From NCBI GenBank assembly GCA_944324205.1, contig CALUVK010000023.1, positions 1 to 15,572 of the forward strand: a stretch of DNA of 15,572 nucleotides, written 5' to 3'. The notes beneath the pieces were generated by a model that saw only the letters and a list, made by a program, of their open reading frames with translations, did not search any database and was not told the DNA's origin. Within the stretch, counting starts at the first letter, position 1. The number at the start of each line of letters is the position of its first letter. Made by a program: the position numbers and the translations under genes. Shown in pieces: positions 1 through 6,694 of this stretch. The stretch is from Candidatus Gastranaerophilales bacterium. GTDB lineage: Bacteria > Cyanobacteriota > Vampirovibrionia > Gastranaerophilales > Gastranaerophilaceae.

Positions 1-91
1 GCCACATTCTCAAAAAGCAGTAACACATTTTAGCTTGTTTTTTACAAAAATTTACAATTCAGAATGGATAAATTCAAGAATGTAATTCAGA
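1..91. other. Non-coding edge segment downstream of dgkA
   Basis: AT-rich sequence between the window edge and the dgkA stop. I see no convincing hairpin followed by a T-tract on the minus strand, so the terminator of the cdd-to-dgkA operon is not visible here. A minus-strand ATG at position 28 opens a frame running off the edge, but nine codons are too few to call a gene. Confidence 0.4.
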
Positions 92-469
92 CTATAATAC
101 AAATCCCCAGAGCTTTGTCCCGAATAAAATAATACCAACCATTACACTTATTACAGAAGCAAACATTACCGCACCGGCTGAAATATCTTTAGCCATTCCA
201 ACCATTCTGGAATATTTATTATGATAGATTGAATCTAATGCAAATTCTATTGCAGTATTTAACATTTCAGATACAATTACAAGCCCGATTACAAATAGTA
301 ATAAACAATATTCCGTAGGAGAAAATTTTAGCGCATACGCAGCAATTAAAACAAAAATGGCAATTATTACATGTACTCTTATATTCATTTCACTTTTTAA
401 TACCAGACGGAATCCCTTTCTGGCATTTTTAAATGTATTATTGAAACCTTGCGATTTAAATTTTGTCAT
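92..469 (-). CDS. dgkA: Diacylglycerol kinase / undecaprenol kinase, DgkA family
   Basis: Small integral membrane lipid kinase that phosphorylates diacylglycerol or undecaprenol with ATP, recycling lipid intermediates for phospholipid or cell-wall synthesis. The 125-aa length fits the family. A basic amphipathic N-terminus is followed by three membrane segments (about residues 31-48, 54-72, 97-118). The signature SEMLNTAIEFALD (residues 67-79) carries the conserved Glu and Asn, and MAKDISAGAV (92-101) matches the family's K-D-x-A/S-A-G block. I chose ATG at 469 rather than TTG at 475 because the GGAGAG ribosome site sits 8 nt before the ATG but only 2 nt before the TTG. The gene overlaps the 3' end of ybeY by 14 nt, so coupled translation is likely. 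Family assignment is secure; the choice between diacylglycerol and undecaprenol as substrate cannot be made from sequence alone. Confidence 0.93.
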   Translation of the reverse strand: MTKFKSQGFNNTFKNARKGFRLVLKSEMNIRVHVIIAIFVLIAAYALKFSPTEYCLLLFVIGLVIVSEMLNTAIEFALDSIYHNKYSRMVGMAKDISAGAVMFASVISVMVGIILFGTKLWGFVL

Positions 470-965
470 ATTCAATACTCTCCAAAGCTTTACGCTGTTC
501 CCCTACAACAAAATTGTATTCTTCTTCTTCTTGATGGTCAAATCCCAGAAGATGCATAAGTCCATGACTAATTAAAAAAAACAACTCCTGCTCCTTATTT
601 TTAGAATGACTTATATCACGATTTACACCTTCTATTACTTTATCTAAAGCTATTACTATCTCTCCCAGGTTTATATCACCATCAAATATAAAACTATTTT
701 CATCATCTGCAAATATTGCAAACGTAATTATATCCGCCGGATAATCCTTGCCTCTATAATCTCTGTTATATTCCCGCGTTTTAGAAGAATCACAGAGTAC
801 GATATCTAAGGTTATTGAACTATAAACTTTATCTTTTAGACAACTTTTTTCTCCCAGAGTCTGTACATAAAACTCCAGCATTCTTCTTGTTTTATCTATT
901 ATATCTTTTTCATCAGGTTGCCAACTATTAAAAAGATTTTCTGTAAAAACGTTAATTGCTGCCAT
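456..965 (-). CDS. ybeY: Endoribonuclease YbeY (16S rRNA maturation)
   Basis: Single-domain metal-dependent endoribonuclease of 169 aa, the usual length, acting in 16S rRNA 3'-end maturation and ribosome quality control. The hallmark H-x3-H-x5-H zinc motif is intact as SHGLMHLLGFDH, with H134, H138 and H144. Upstream, DYPADIITFAIF (75-86) corresponds to the conserved T-D-V-L-S-F strand of the family, with the substitution A-D-I-I-T-F, and the GDINLGEIVIA block (96-106) is typical. The ATG at 965 lies inside the last codons of pgpH (14-nt overlap), and its 3' end overlaps dgkA by a further 14 nt. No strong ribosome site precedes it, only GATGAT-like purines, which fits re-initiation by ribosomes leaving pgpH. 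The pgpH-ybeY-dgkA order is a widely conserved cluster in Firmicutes and cyanobacteria. Confidence 0.96.
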   Translation of the reverse strand: MAAINVFTENLFNSWQPDEKDIIDKTRRMLEFYVQTLGEKSCLKDKVYSSITLDIVLCDSSKTREYNRDYRGKDYPADIITFAIFADDENSFIFDGDINLGEIVIALDKVIEGVNRDISHSKNKEQELFFLISHGLMHLLGFDHQEEEEYNFVVGEQRKALESIEYDKI

Positions 966-3132
966 TTTTTATATCATCATTCTTTTTTTGTTCTAACTCA
1001 TTAAGTTTTGACTCCAAATCTGCATCAAGCTTTGGTTGACCAACTTCTCTGTTAAATTTAGTATTTTTATCCAACTCCTGTACTAAATCATTATGATACT
1101 TAATTCTTTTATGATGCATACCTCTAAGCATTCTTGAAAACGTTTCTGAAATAATTTTTAAATCTTTTAGTGTTAGCGGAGAATCTGAAAGCTGACCATC
1201 ATTCAAACGCTCTTTTATAATCTTATTAATAATAGCATCAATCTCCTCGTTAGAAGGATTTTTTGCAGCTCTTACCGCTGATTCTACAGCATCAGCAAGC
1301 ATGAGAATTGCTGTCTCTTTAGTATTAGGTTTTGGACCGGGATATCTAAACTGTTCCTCTTTAACGTTTTCTTCCCCTTCTTCCTTTAATGCTTCATTAT
1401 AAAAATAACTTACAAGACTTGTACCGTGATGTTGAAGAATAAAATTATTTATAACCTGCGGCAGATGAGCTTCTTTGGCTAATTCAATTCCGTCTTTCGG
1501 GTGAGCAGTTATAAGCATTTTACTAAATCTCGGCGTACAAGTATTGTGAGGATTTTCAATACCGTAGAATGATTGATTTTCTACAAAAAACATAGGACGT
1601 AACAATTTTCCTATATCATGATACATCGCCCCAACTCTTGCTAAAATCGGATTTGCGCCGATAGCTTCCGCTGCATTCTCGCAAAGATGAGAAACTGTTA
1701 AACTGTGATTAAATGTCCCTGGAGCTTCCTGCATAAGCTTTTTTAGCAAGTTATTCTCTACAAGTTCAGCCAAACCATAGGGAGTCATAACTCTGTAAAT
1801 ATTTTCTATAATAGGTAAACCGCCCAACAAAAGGATTCCGCTTATAACAAAACAGTTTATTACTATATAAATTAAATCTCTTAGGATAAGTAAATTATCA
1901 ATATCCATCATATACTTTTCCAGAAAATAAATACCACCAACAATAAGCAAACCGGCTAGAGAGATTTTTGCACTTACTATTAATAAATCTGAACGCTTTG
2001 AAAACTTCAATTTAGAAACAGCTGTCATCACTACTGTATTTAAAAGCATAAAAGATACTATAACTTCTATATTCCAATGCATACCTATTGAAATGAGAGC
2101 CAGAAGAATTGTTGAAGCAAAATAGGCATTTCTAGGCGTTGTAAATATAGAAAGTAAAATTGTATACGCAGGTATAGGAATTATATATGGCGAAAAGCCT
2201 GTAGGTAATAAAACAGAAATAAATGCTAATATTAAAGTAAATGACGACATTATTGTCATATATTTTGCATTATAATACTGCTTTTCAAAATTCTTTTCAT
2301 ACTGAAGAAAAACAAAAGTAAAAAAGGCAATAAGTAGGTACATACCTAAAATACCGCCATAGTTTATCTCTAAGACATTATACCCTGCTGCTCTTAATGC
2401 ATCGCGTTTAAGTTTTGTTACAGGTTCACCCTCAAATACAATTTTCTGTCCTTTTTTAAATACAACTTCATATGGTTTTACTGCATTTTGAGCATTCTTT
2501 TTAGCAATTTCAGTTGCAAATTCATCTACAACAAGGTTTGGAACAATTATTTGGTTTAATATTCCTGCTATTAATGCCCCTTGATATCTTGGCACATTAT
2601 TGGGTAAATTCTTTTTAATGATTGCTGTTACATTATTGTTATCAAAATCTTTATTTGAAATACCGGTATTTAAGACTGATGTAAGAGTAATCTTTGATTT
2701 ATCAAAAACATTCTGTAAATCCTCATCACTAGACTTGAGTAAAAACTCAACCAAGCCTTTCTTACCAGATTCATCAAATAAAACATTGAGTTCATCTGTT
2801 TTTATTGTGTCACTGACATTTTTTTCGCGAATTTTCTTTACAGAATTTTGCAAAGTCAAAAGACTTGTCGTAATAAACTCATCCTCTGCTTGCGTAAGGA
2901 TAGGTTCTACATTTTGAGCAACTTCTTTTCTATGCTGCTCTGTTTTTTTTGTATCTATAACTTTAATATCTTTTTGTGCAACAATATCCTTTTTACTTAT
3001 CCCGTTTTCAATAACTTTTTGAAAGAAAAAGTTCTGCGAAGAAATTATAACTGTCATAAAAAATGTAAATAATATAAAACACATTACATTTCTAAAAGTT
3101 TTTGATGATATAAAGTCTAAGATTTTTGTCAT
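952..3132 (-). CDS. pgpH: 7TM-HD family cyclic-di-AMP phosphodiesterase, PgpH type
   Basis: Membrane-bound HD-domain phosphodiesterase of 726 aa; characterised family members hydrolyse c-di-AMP to pApA. Residues 13-31 form an N-terminal membrane anchor. Residues about 45-250 form the extracytoplasmic 7TMR-HDED domain (ending in the conserved EGEPVT block near 234-239). Residues about 258-445 hold roughly seven membrane helices, and residues 470-690 form the cytosolic HD domain. Metal ligands are visible: H476 (TFNHSL), H505-D506 (MYHDIGK), H544 (TAHPKDG), H568-H569 (QHHGTS) and D614 (LADAVESAVRAA). The C-terminus is a charged Lys/Glu/Asp tail. AAGGA sits 7 nt before ATG 3132, a strong start. 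It lies in an operon with ybeY and dgkA; phoH, often upstream in Firmicutes, is absent. The product implies that the host uses c-di-AMP, with the cyclase encoded elsewhere. Confidence 0.94.
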   Translation of the reverse strand: MTKILDFISSKTFRNVMCFILFTFFMTVIISSQNFFFQKVIENGISKKDIVAQKDIKVIDTKKTEQHRKEVAQNVEPILTQAEDEFITTSLLTLQNSVKKIREKNVSDTIKTDELNVLFDESGKKGLVEFLLKSSDEDLQNVFDKSKITLTSVLNTGISNKDFDNNNVTAIIKKNLPNNVPRYQGALIAGILNQIIVPNLVVDEFATEIAKKNAQNAVKPYEVVFKKGQKIVFEGEPVTKLKRDALRAAGYNVLEINYGGILGMYLLIAFFTFVFLQYEKNFEKQYYNAKYMTIMSSFTLILAFISVLLPTGFSPYIIPIPAYTILLSIFTTPRNAYFASTILLALISIGMHWNIEVIVSFMLLNTVVMTAVSKLKFSKRSDLLIVSAKISLAGLLIVGGIYFLEKYMMDIDNLLILRDLIYIVINCFVISGILLLGGLPIIENIYRVMTPYGLAELVENNLLKKLMQEAPGTFNHSLTVSHLCENAAEAIGANPILARVGAMYHDIGKLLRPMFFVENQSFYGIENPHNTCTPRFSKMLITAHPKDGIELAKEAHLPQVINNFILQHHGTSLVSYFYNEALKEEGEENVKEEQFRYPGPKPNTKETAILMLADAVESAVRAAKNPSNEEIDAIINKIIKERLNDGQLSDSPLTLKDLKIISETFSRMLRGMHHKRIKYHNDLVQELDKNTKFNREVGQPKLDADLESKLNELEQKKNDDIKNGSN

Positions 3133-3149
3133 ATATTAATATCCTTATA

Positions 3150-3365
3150 TTATTTTTTTCTTTCCCTTTTTTTTACTACAAAACCACATTTTGTACAAGC
3201 AAGTATACTTCCAGTACTATCTAACGGCATAAAGTGATGCTCGCAAGTCAAAGCCTCATCCTCTTCTTCAGGCATATTTTTTGCCGCATAAATATTATCA
3301 GGATTGGCTCCATCTCCTCTTTTATTTTTATTGAGCCATTTTATGAAAAGTTCAATAATATACAT
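3150..3365 (-). CDS. Small zinc-ribbon-like protein, 71 aa
   Basis: Unrecognised small protein. The N-terminus is a short hydrophobic/basic segment (MYIIELFIKWLNKNKR), followed by an acidic linker (MPEEEDEA, 31-38). A putative metal site follows, with C41, H43/H44, C57 and C60 arranged as C-x-H-H-x12-C-x2-C, and then a strongly basic tail (KKRERKK). This looks like a half zinc ribbon closing on the CTKCG knuckle. It sits 15 nt after cdd and 17 nt before pgpH on the same strand, so it is almost certainly co-transcribed and a real gene. The purine run AGAGAG ends only 2 nt from the ATG, so the ribosome site is poor; an internal start at M31 is possible but has no better site. Function unknown; a nucleic-acid or ribosome-related role would fit the basic tail but is a guess. 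Confidence 0.75.
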   Translation of the reverse strand: MYIIELFIKWLNKNKRGDGANPDNIYAAKNMPEEEDEALTCEHHFMPLDSTGSILACTKCGFVVKKRERKK

Positions 3366-3380
3366 ATCTCTCTTTGTTTT

Positions 3381-3776
3381 CTACCCGTGAATTTTGAAAC
3401 CATATGGCAGAAAATCACTCAATTTCTTTATATTAAGTTTACCCTTATCTTCTGTTATGATTTCTATTTCATCTTGCCCCTGAAATTCATACATAACCTG
3501 TCTGCAAGCACCGCAAGGATAACAATCATCTTCGTTTGGTGAATATATAGCAACTGCCAAAATTTCTTTATCACCCTCTGATACAGCTTTAAAAATAGCA
3601 CATCGCTCTGCACATATAGTCATACCAAAAGACGAATTTTCAATATTGCACCCTGAATATATTTTTCCACTGGCAGTTACAACACTTGCTCCTACTGCAA
3701 ACTCTGAAAAAGGCGAATATGACTTTTTTGCAGCTTCTTTTGCTTTATCCATTAATAATTGATAATCATAACTCAT
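3381..3776 (-). CDS. cdd: Cytidine deaminase, tetrameric zinc type
   Basis: Pyrimidine-salvage enzyme converting cytidine/deoxycytidine to uridine/deoxyuridine. At 131 aa it matches the short homotetrameric class. YSPFSEFAVGA (20-30) is the conserved substrate loop. CAERCAIF (55-62) supplies zinc ligand C55 and catalytic E57, and PCGACRQVMYEF (87-98) supplies C88 and C91. The Cys rather than His at the first zinc ligand is what the tetrameric class shows. It is first in the operon leading to pgpH-ybeY-dgkA; in many Firmicutes cdd instead follows dgkA, so the position is rearranged here. No Shine-Dalgarno lies close to ATG 3776, and a TAAAAT box at 3784-3789 (minus strand) would start transcription within about a base of the ATG, so a leaderless mRNA is possible. 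Confidence 0.96.
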   Translation of the reverse strand: MSYDYQLLMDKAKEAAKKSYSPFSEFAVGASVVTASGKIYSGCNIENSSFGMTICAERCAIFKAVSEGDKEILAVAIYSPNEDDCYPCGACRQVMYEFQGQDEIEIITEDKGKLNIKKLSDFLPYGFKIHG

Positions 3777-3783
3777 AATATCT

Positions 3784-3789
3784 ATTTTA
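3784..3789 (-). promoter_or_regulatory. Possible -10 box of the cdd operon
   Basis: TAAAAT on the minus strand, five of six matches to TATAAT, 7-8 bp before ATG 3776. No good -35 is seen at 16-18 bp spacing, so support is weak. It is listed because cdd has no ribosome site nearby, which would suit a leaderless start. An exact tandem repeat of AATCAGTT lies just upstream at 3809-3824. Confidence 0.3.
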
Positions 3790-3808
3790 GCCTATATTTT
3801 AATAAATA

Positions 3809-3824
3809 AATCAGTTAATCAGTT
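3809..3824. repeat. Tandem 8-bp repeat AATCAGTT x2 in divergent spacer
   Basis: Two perfect adjacent copies of AATCAGTT (3809-3816 and 3817-3824) lie in the spacer between the divergent cdd operon and the 3924 gene. They sit just upstream of the presumed cdd -10 and could be a direct-repeat regulator site or simple sequence slippage. Seen directly; function is a guess. Confidence 0.4.
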
Positions 3825-3923
3825 GAATTTGTAATAAAACTTAATATTTAAGCTATTAATAAGCAATTTTCATTCTTTTGAAGTTTTATAGAAAAAGTGT
3901 AGTAATAAAAATAAGGATTTTGT

Positions 3924-5597
3924 ATGAGAATATTAGCACCAGTACAAAAATATAATCAATATGAAATTAAACAAAATAGAACAACATCGCCATCATTTAA
4001 TGCACAGCCTAAAATTGATAATAAAATATTTAATCAAGTGACTGACGGGATATTAAAAGAACTCGGCGGTAGTACTAATTCAGAAGAATTAGCACAAAAA
4101 ATTAAAACTCAAATTTCTAACCCGGAAAACAGAAAAATTTTCTTTGGGCTTGTAGCATCACTTGTAACAGCCGCAGCTGCACATATCACTGAACTTATAA
4201 CAGGTGAAACTTGCGCAATAGATAAAATAAAAAAACACAGAGGCCGTCAAGCTGATTTTGAAATAGAATTAAACGCGATTCTTAATAAAAAAGTACAAGA
4301 ATTAAATCCGGATGAAGAAACTGAAAACGCCGCATTTGAGCTCTATAATAAATTCTGCGGCAATAATTATAAGGAACAGCATTATAACTCTGAAAATAAA
4401 ATTATACAAAATAAAATTATTACACACGAGTTAATATCAGATTTATCCACCTGTAATGACTTAAATGAATTAAAAAATATCATTACAAAATATAATGAAT
4501 CATATCTTACCGAAAGTGAATATGCACAAACTGCCTCAGCTAAAGAAGCTCAAATACTTGCTGATATAGAGCCCGATATTCTTAATACTATAACATCATA
4601 CCAAAATATTAAAAACAGTTACCTTGCAATAGCAAAAGATGATAAAGATACTAAAAAGCAAGACTTGATTAAATTATTTATTAGAAATGTAAATAATAAC
4701 GTTAATGATGATAATATCAAAAAAATGCTATTCTTTAGAATAAATAAGTACTATAGTGAAGTTTTGTATGAAATTGCTGATGTATACACCTATCTTGACA
4801 ACAATAATCCGGAACAATCTCAAGAATTTTTAACTGCTCTTACTAATAAAATGGTTAGTACAGAAGCTTTAAAACAGTGGGAATCAAGCGGATGCAAACA
4901 AAGATTGGATTTTCGAGCTTATAACAACCTCATTACATATAATATAGAAGAAAAAAATATTAAAGAACTCGCCAAAATTCAACGAAATACAAAATTTAGT
5001 CATTTCAACCTGACTGGTCCCGAAACGTTCAGAGTCAAAGCACCTTTTGGAAATTATAGCAGAAATATACATTTAATAAACTCCATTTTTAACATACTCA
5101 ACCAAGGTAAATTTGAGCCTTTAGTTGCCGAAGATTCTTCTAATTGCACTATTGAAGATATTGAAAATGAAATAAAAAAACGTTCTGATTCATATCCGAA
5201 TTTAACAGAACATTTAGTTCTTAAAAATATGCCATATTTAAATAAGAAAAAAATGCAAAACTTAATTAATTTATATTATGGCAATGAAAATAACCACAAA
5301 CTTTTTACTCTCCACTGCTATCTGCGTTTCTTAGAAAGAGTTGTTCTTCCCGATATTAAAAAATATGGTCAACCGGAAGATTTATATTCATGCAAGAGTA
5401 TAAATATAGGATTTATTAACAAATTAAGCGAATTGAAACGCGCATTAGAAAACGGATTTAAAGAACCTGTAGATGTCGAAACATACCAAATAGAAAATAT
5501 TCAAGCACCACAAATTGTTGTTAATTTAGCAAATTCGGAACAAAAATATTTTACGATTACATTAAATAATGAAGATAAAATTCATACAATTTACTAA
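3924..5597 (+). CDS. Hypothetical protein, 557 aa, mostly helical
   Basis: I do not recognise this family. The polar N-terminus (about residues 1-35) is rich in Gln, Asn, Thr and Ser and contains PSFNAQP; it has no signal peptide. A short hydrophobic stretch (about 72-88, IFFGLVASLVTAAAAHI) could be a membrane or buried helix. The remainder is Lys/Asn/Glu-rich and looks alpha-helical, with two heptad-like stretches around 110-135 and 395-440. There is no P-loop, HD, protease triad or other catalytic motif that I can see. Start ATG 3924 is supported by AAGGA 6-7 nt upstream. It stands alone, divergent from cdd, and the next plus-strand gene has its own promoter. Similar polar N-termini with an S/N-F-x-A/G element are, in my recollection, frequent in Gastranaerophilales proteins, which hints at a lineage-specific family. 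Coding is secure; function is open. Confidence 0.85.
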   Translation: MRILAPVQKYNQYEIKQNRTTSPSFNAQPKIDNKIFNQVTDGILKELGGSTNSEELAQKIKTQISNPENRKIFFGLVASLVTAAAAHITELITGETCAIDKIKKHRGRQADFEIELNAILNKKVQELNPDEETENAAFELYNKFCGNNYKEQHYNSENKIIQNKIITHELISDLSTCNDLNELKNIITKYNESYLTESEYAQTASAKEAQILADIEPDILNTITSYQNIKNSYLAIAKDDKDTKKQDLIKLFIRNVNNNVNDDNIKKMLFFRINKYYSEVLYEIADVYTYLDNNNPEQSQEFLTALTNKMVSTEALKQWESSGCKQRLDFRAYNNLITYNIEEKNIKELAKIQRNTKFSHFNLTGPETFRVKAPFGNYSRNIHLINSIFNILNQGKFEPLVAEDSSNCTIEDIENEIKKRSDSYPNLTEHLVLKNMPYLNKKKMQNLINLYYGNENNHKLFTLHCYLRFLERVVLPDIKKYGQPEDLYSCKSINIGFINKLSELKRALENGFKEPVDVETYQIENIQAPQIVVNLANSEQKYFTITLNNEDKIHTIY

Positions 5598-5604
5598 CAA
5601 AATA

Positions 5605-5838
5605 TTAATAACATTTATAAACCAAATCCATATTATTAAATTCTGCAAATTCTTTATAAACATAAGGAATTTCAACTTTTAATTCTCCTTTCAGCTTTTT
5701 TATAAATTTATTTTGGACAAATACACACAGAGACCTTTTATTAATCTTAAAAACCGAATTAAAAATTCTTGCCGCAGTTTCAGGAGCAAAAATAATAATT
5801 GAAATATATGTAAAAATATGATATAAAATAGACTTATG
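5605..5838 (-). pseudogene. Start-less open frame, probable 3' remnant of a lost gene
   Basis: Reading the minus strand from 5838 to the TAA at 5605-5607 gives about 77 uninterrupted codons. The composition is protein-like: hydrophobic stretch YISIIIFAPETAARIFNSVF, then KRSLCVFVQNKFIKKLKGEL, then KVEIPYVYKEFAEF and ending LVYKCY. Codon use is gene-like (GCT CCT GAA ACT GCG GCA AGA). No ATG, GTG or TTG opens it near the 5' side, and an in-frame TAA (5839-5841) closes the frame at the permease start codon. It therefore looks like the C-terminal part of a gene whose front was lost when the permease came to lie next to it. The alternating strand/helix pattern faintly recalls the C-terminal half of uroporphyrinogen-III synthase, but I would not name it. 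It fills most of the 238-nt gap between the flanking genes. Confidence 0.5.
5799..5827 (+). promoter_or_regulatory. Near-consensus sigma-70 promoter of the sugar permease gene
   Basis: TTGAAA (5799-5804), a 17-bp spacer, then TATAAA (5822-5827), preceded by a TG at 5819-5820. Each hexamer matches consensus at five of six positions with ideal spacing. The expected start of transcription is about 5834, two bases before ATG 5836, and no Shine-Dalgarno precedes that ATG. The mRNA is therefore predicted to be leaderless or nearly so. Confidence 0.65.
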
Positions 5839-6681
5839 TTAAAAAAAATTACAGGTAAATTTTTTATCCATTCAATATTAATTATTGTATCCTTAGTTTC
5901 AATATTTCCCTTTATCTGGTTAACCTCAACATCACTTAAAGGATTAAATGAAGATATTTTTGCATATCCTCCCAGATTTATCCCTATGGACTTTACCTGG
6001 CAGAACTATATTGATGTTTGGGGGAAAGTCGATTTTATGGGGTATTTTTGGAATAGCGTAATTGTAGCAGCACTTACTGTTATTCTTAATCTAGTTTTAT
6101 CCTCACTTGCAGCATATCCGCTTGCGAGAATGAATTTTCGCGGGAAAAAGTTTGTATTCTTTTCAATACTTGCAACTATTATGATACCTTTTCAGGCAAT
6201 TATGCTTCCTGTCTATATTATCACGTTAAAACTACATTTGATAGACAGTGTAAACAGAGTTATGGGTTACATTGGACTTGTAATGCCTTTTGCGGTAAGT
6301 GCTTTTGGAATTTTTTTAATGAGACAAGCTTTTTTAAAAGTTCCTAAAGAAGTAGAAGAAGCTGCTATTGTTGATGGTTGTAATGTCTTTCAAATGTTCT
6401 ATAAAGTTGTAATCCCAATGGTTAAACCAACGCTTGCAGTACTTGCAGTTTTTACATTTATAGGCTCCTGGGGGGAATTCTTATGGCCTAGTATTATGCT
6501 TACAAGAGATAGTATGTATACACTTCCTGTTGGAATAAATAATCTGCAGGGAATGTTTTCTTCAAACTGGCGCTTTATAGCTGCTGGTTCTATAATTTCA
6601 ACAATCCCTATTATAATATTTTTTCTTGCAATGCAACGTTTCTTTATATCAGGCGAAAATGACGGAGCTGTAAAAGGGTAA
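5836..6681 (+). CDS. Carbohydrate ABC transporter permease, MalG-type (CUT1)
   Basis: Inner-membrane permease subunit of a binding-protein-dependent sugar importer, 281 aa, full length for the MalG branch. About six membrane segments are visible (around 12-30, 74-97, 106-130, 143-163, 200-217, 247-269). The cytosolic EAA loop, EEAAIVDGCNVFQMFYKVVIPMVKP (174-198), carries the conserved E-A-A-x3-D-G and P of the coupling helix that docks on the ATPase. N-terminal FPFIWLTSTSLK (24-35) matches the family start, which supports ATG 5836 despite the missing ribosome site. No MalF partner, substrate-binding protein or ATPase lies next to it; they must be encoded elsewhere, as happens when such systems are scattered. 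The gene has its own strong promoter and ends 13 nt before a convergent methyltransferase gene. The sugar cannot be told from the sequence. Confidence 0.93.
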   Translation: MLKKITGKFFIHSILIIVSLVSIFPFIWLTSTSLKGLNEDIFAYPPRFIPMDFTWQNYIDVWGKVDFMGYFWNSVIVAALTVILNLVLSSLAAYPLARMNFRGKKFVFFSILATIMIPFQAIMLPVYIITLKLHLIDSVNRVMGYIGLVMPFAVSAFGIFLMRQAFLKVPKEVEEAAIVDGCNVFQMFYKVVIPMVKPTLAVLAVFTFIGSWGEFLWPSIMLTRDSMYTLPVGINNLQGMFSSNWRFIAAGSIISTIPIIIFFLAMQRFFISGENDGAVKG

Positions 6682-6694
6682 TTAATACAATACT

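Noticed and set aside
470..475. TTG at 475 as dgkA start
   Set aside because: It lies only 2 nt from the GGAGAG ribosome site; ATG 469 has proper spacing.
2600..3072. Plus-strand open frames antisense to pgpH
   Set aside because: Shadows of the highly conserved pgpH frame, with low-complexity Phe/Ser/Lys composition.
3878..3906. TTGAAG / AGTAAT promoter for the 3924 gene
   Set aside because: The -10 is poor and a rival TATAGA box (3887-3892) is equally plausible, so no single promoter can be called.
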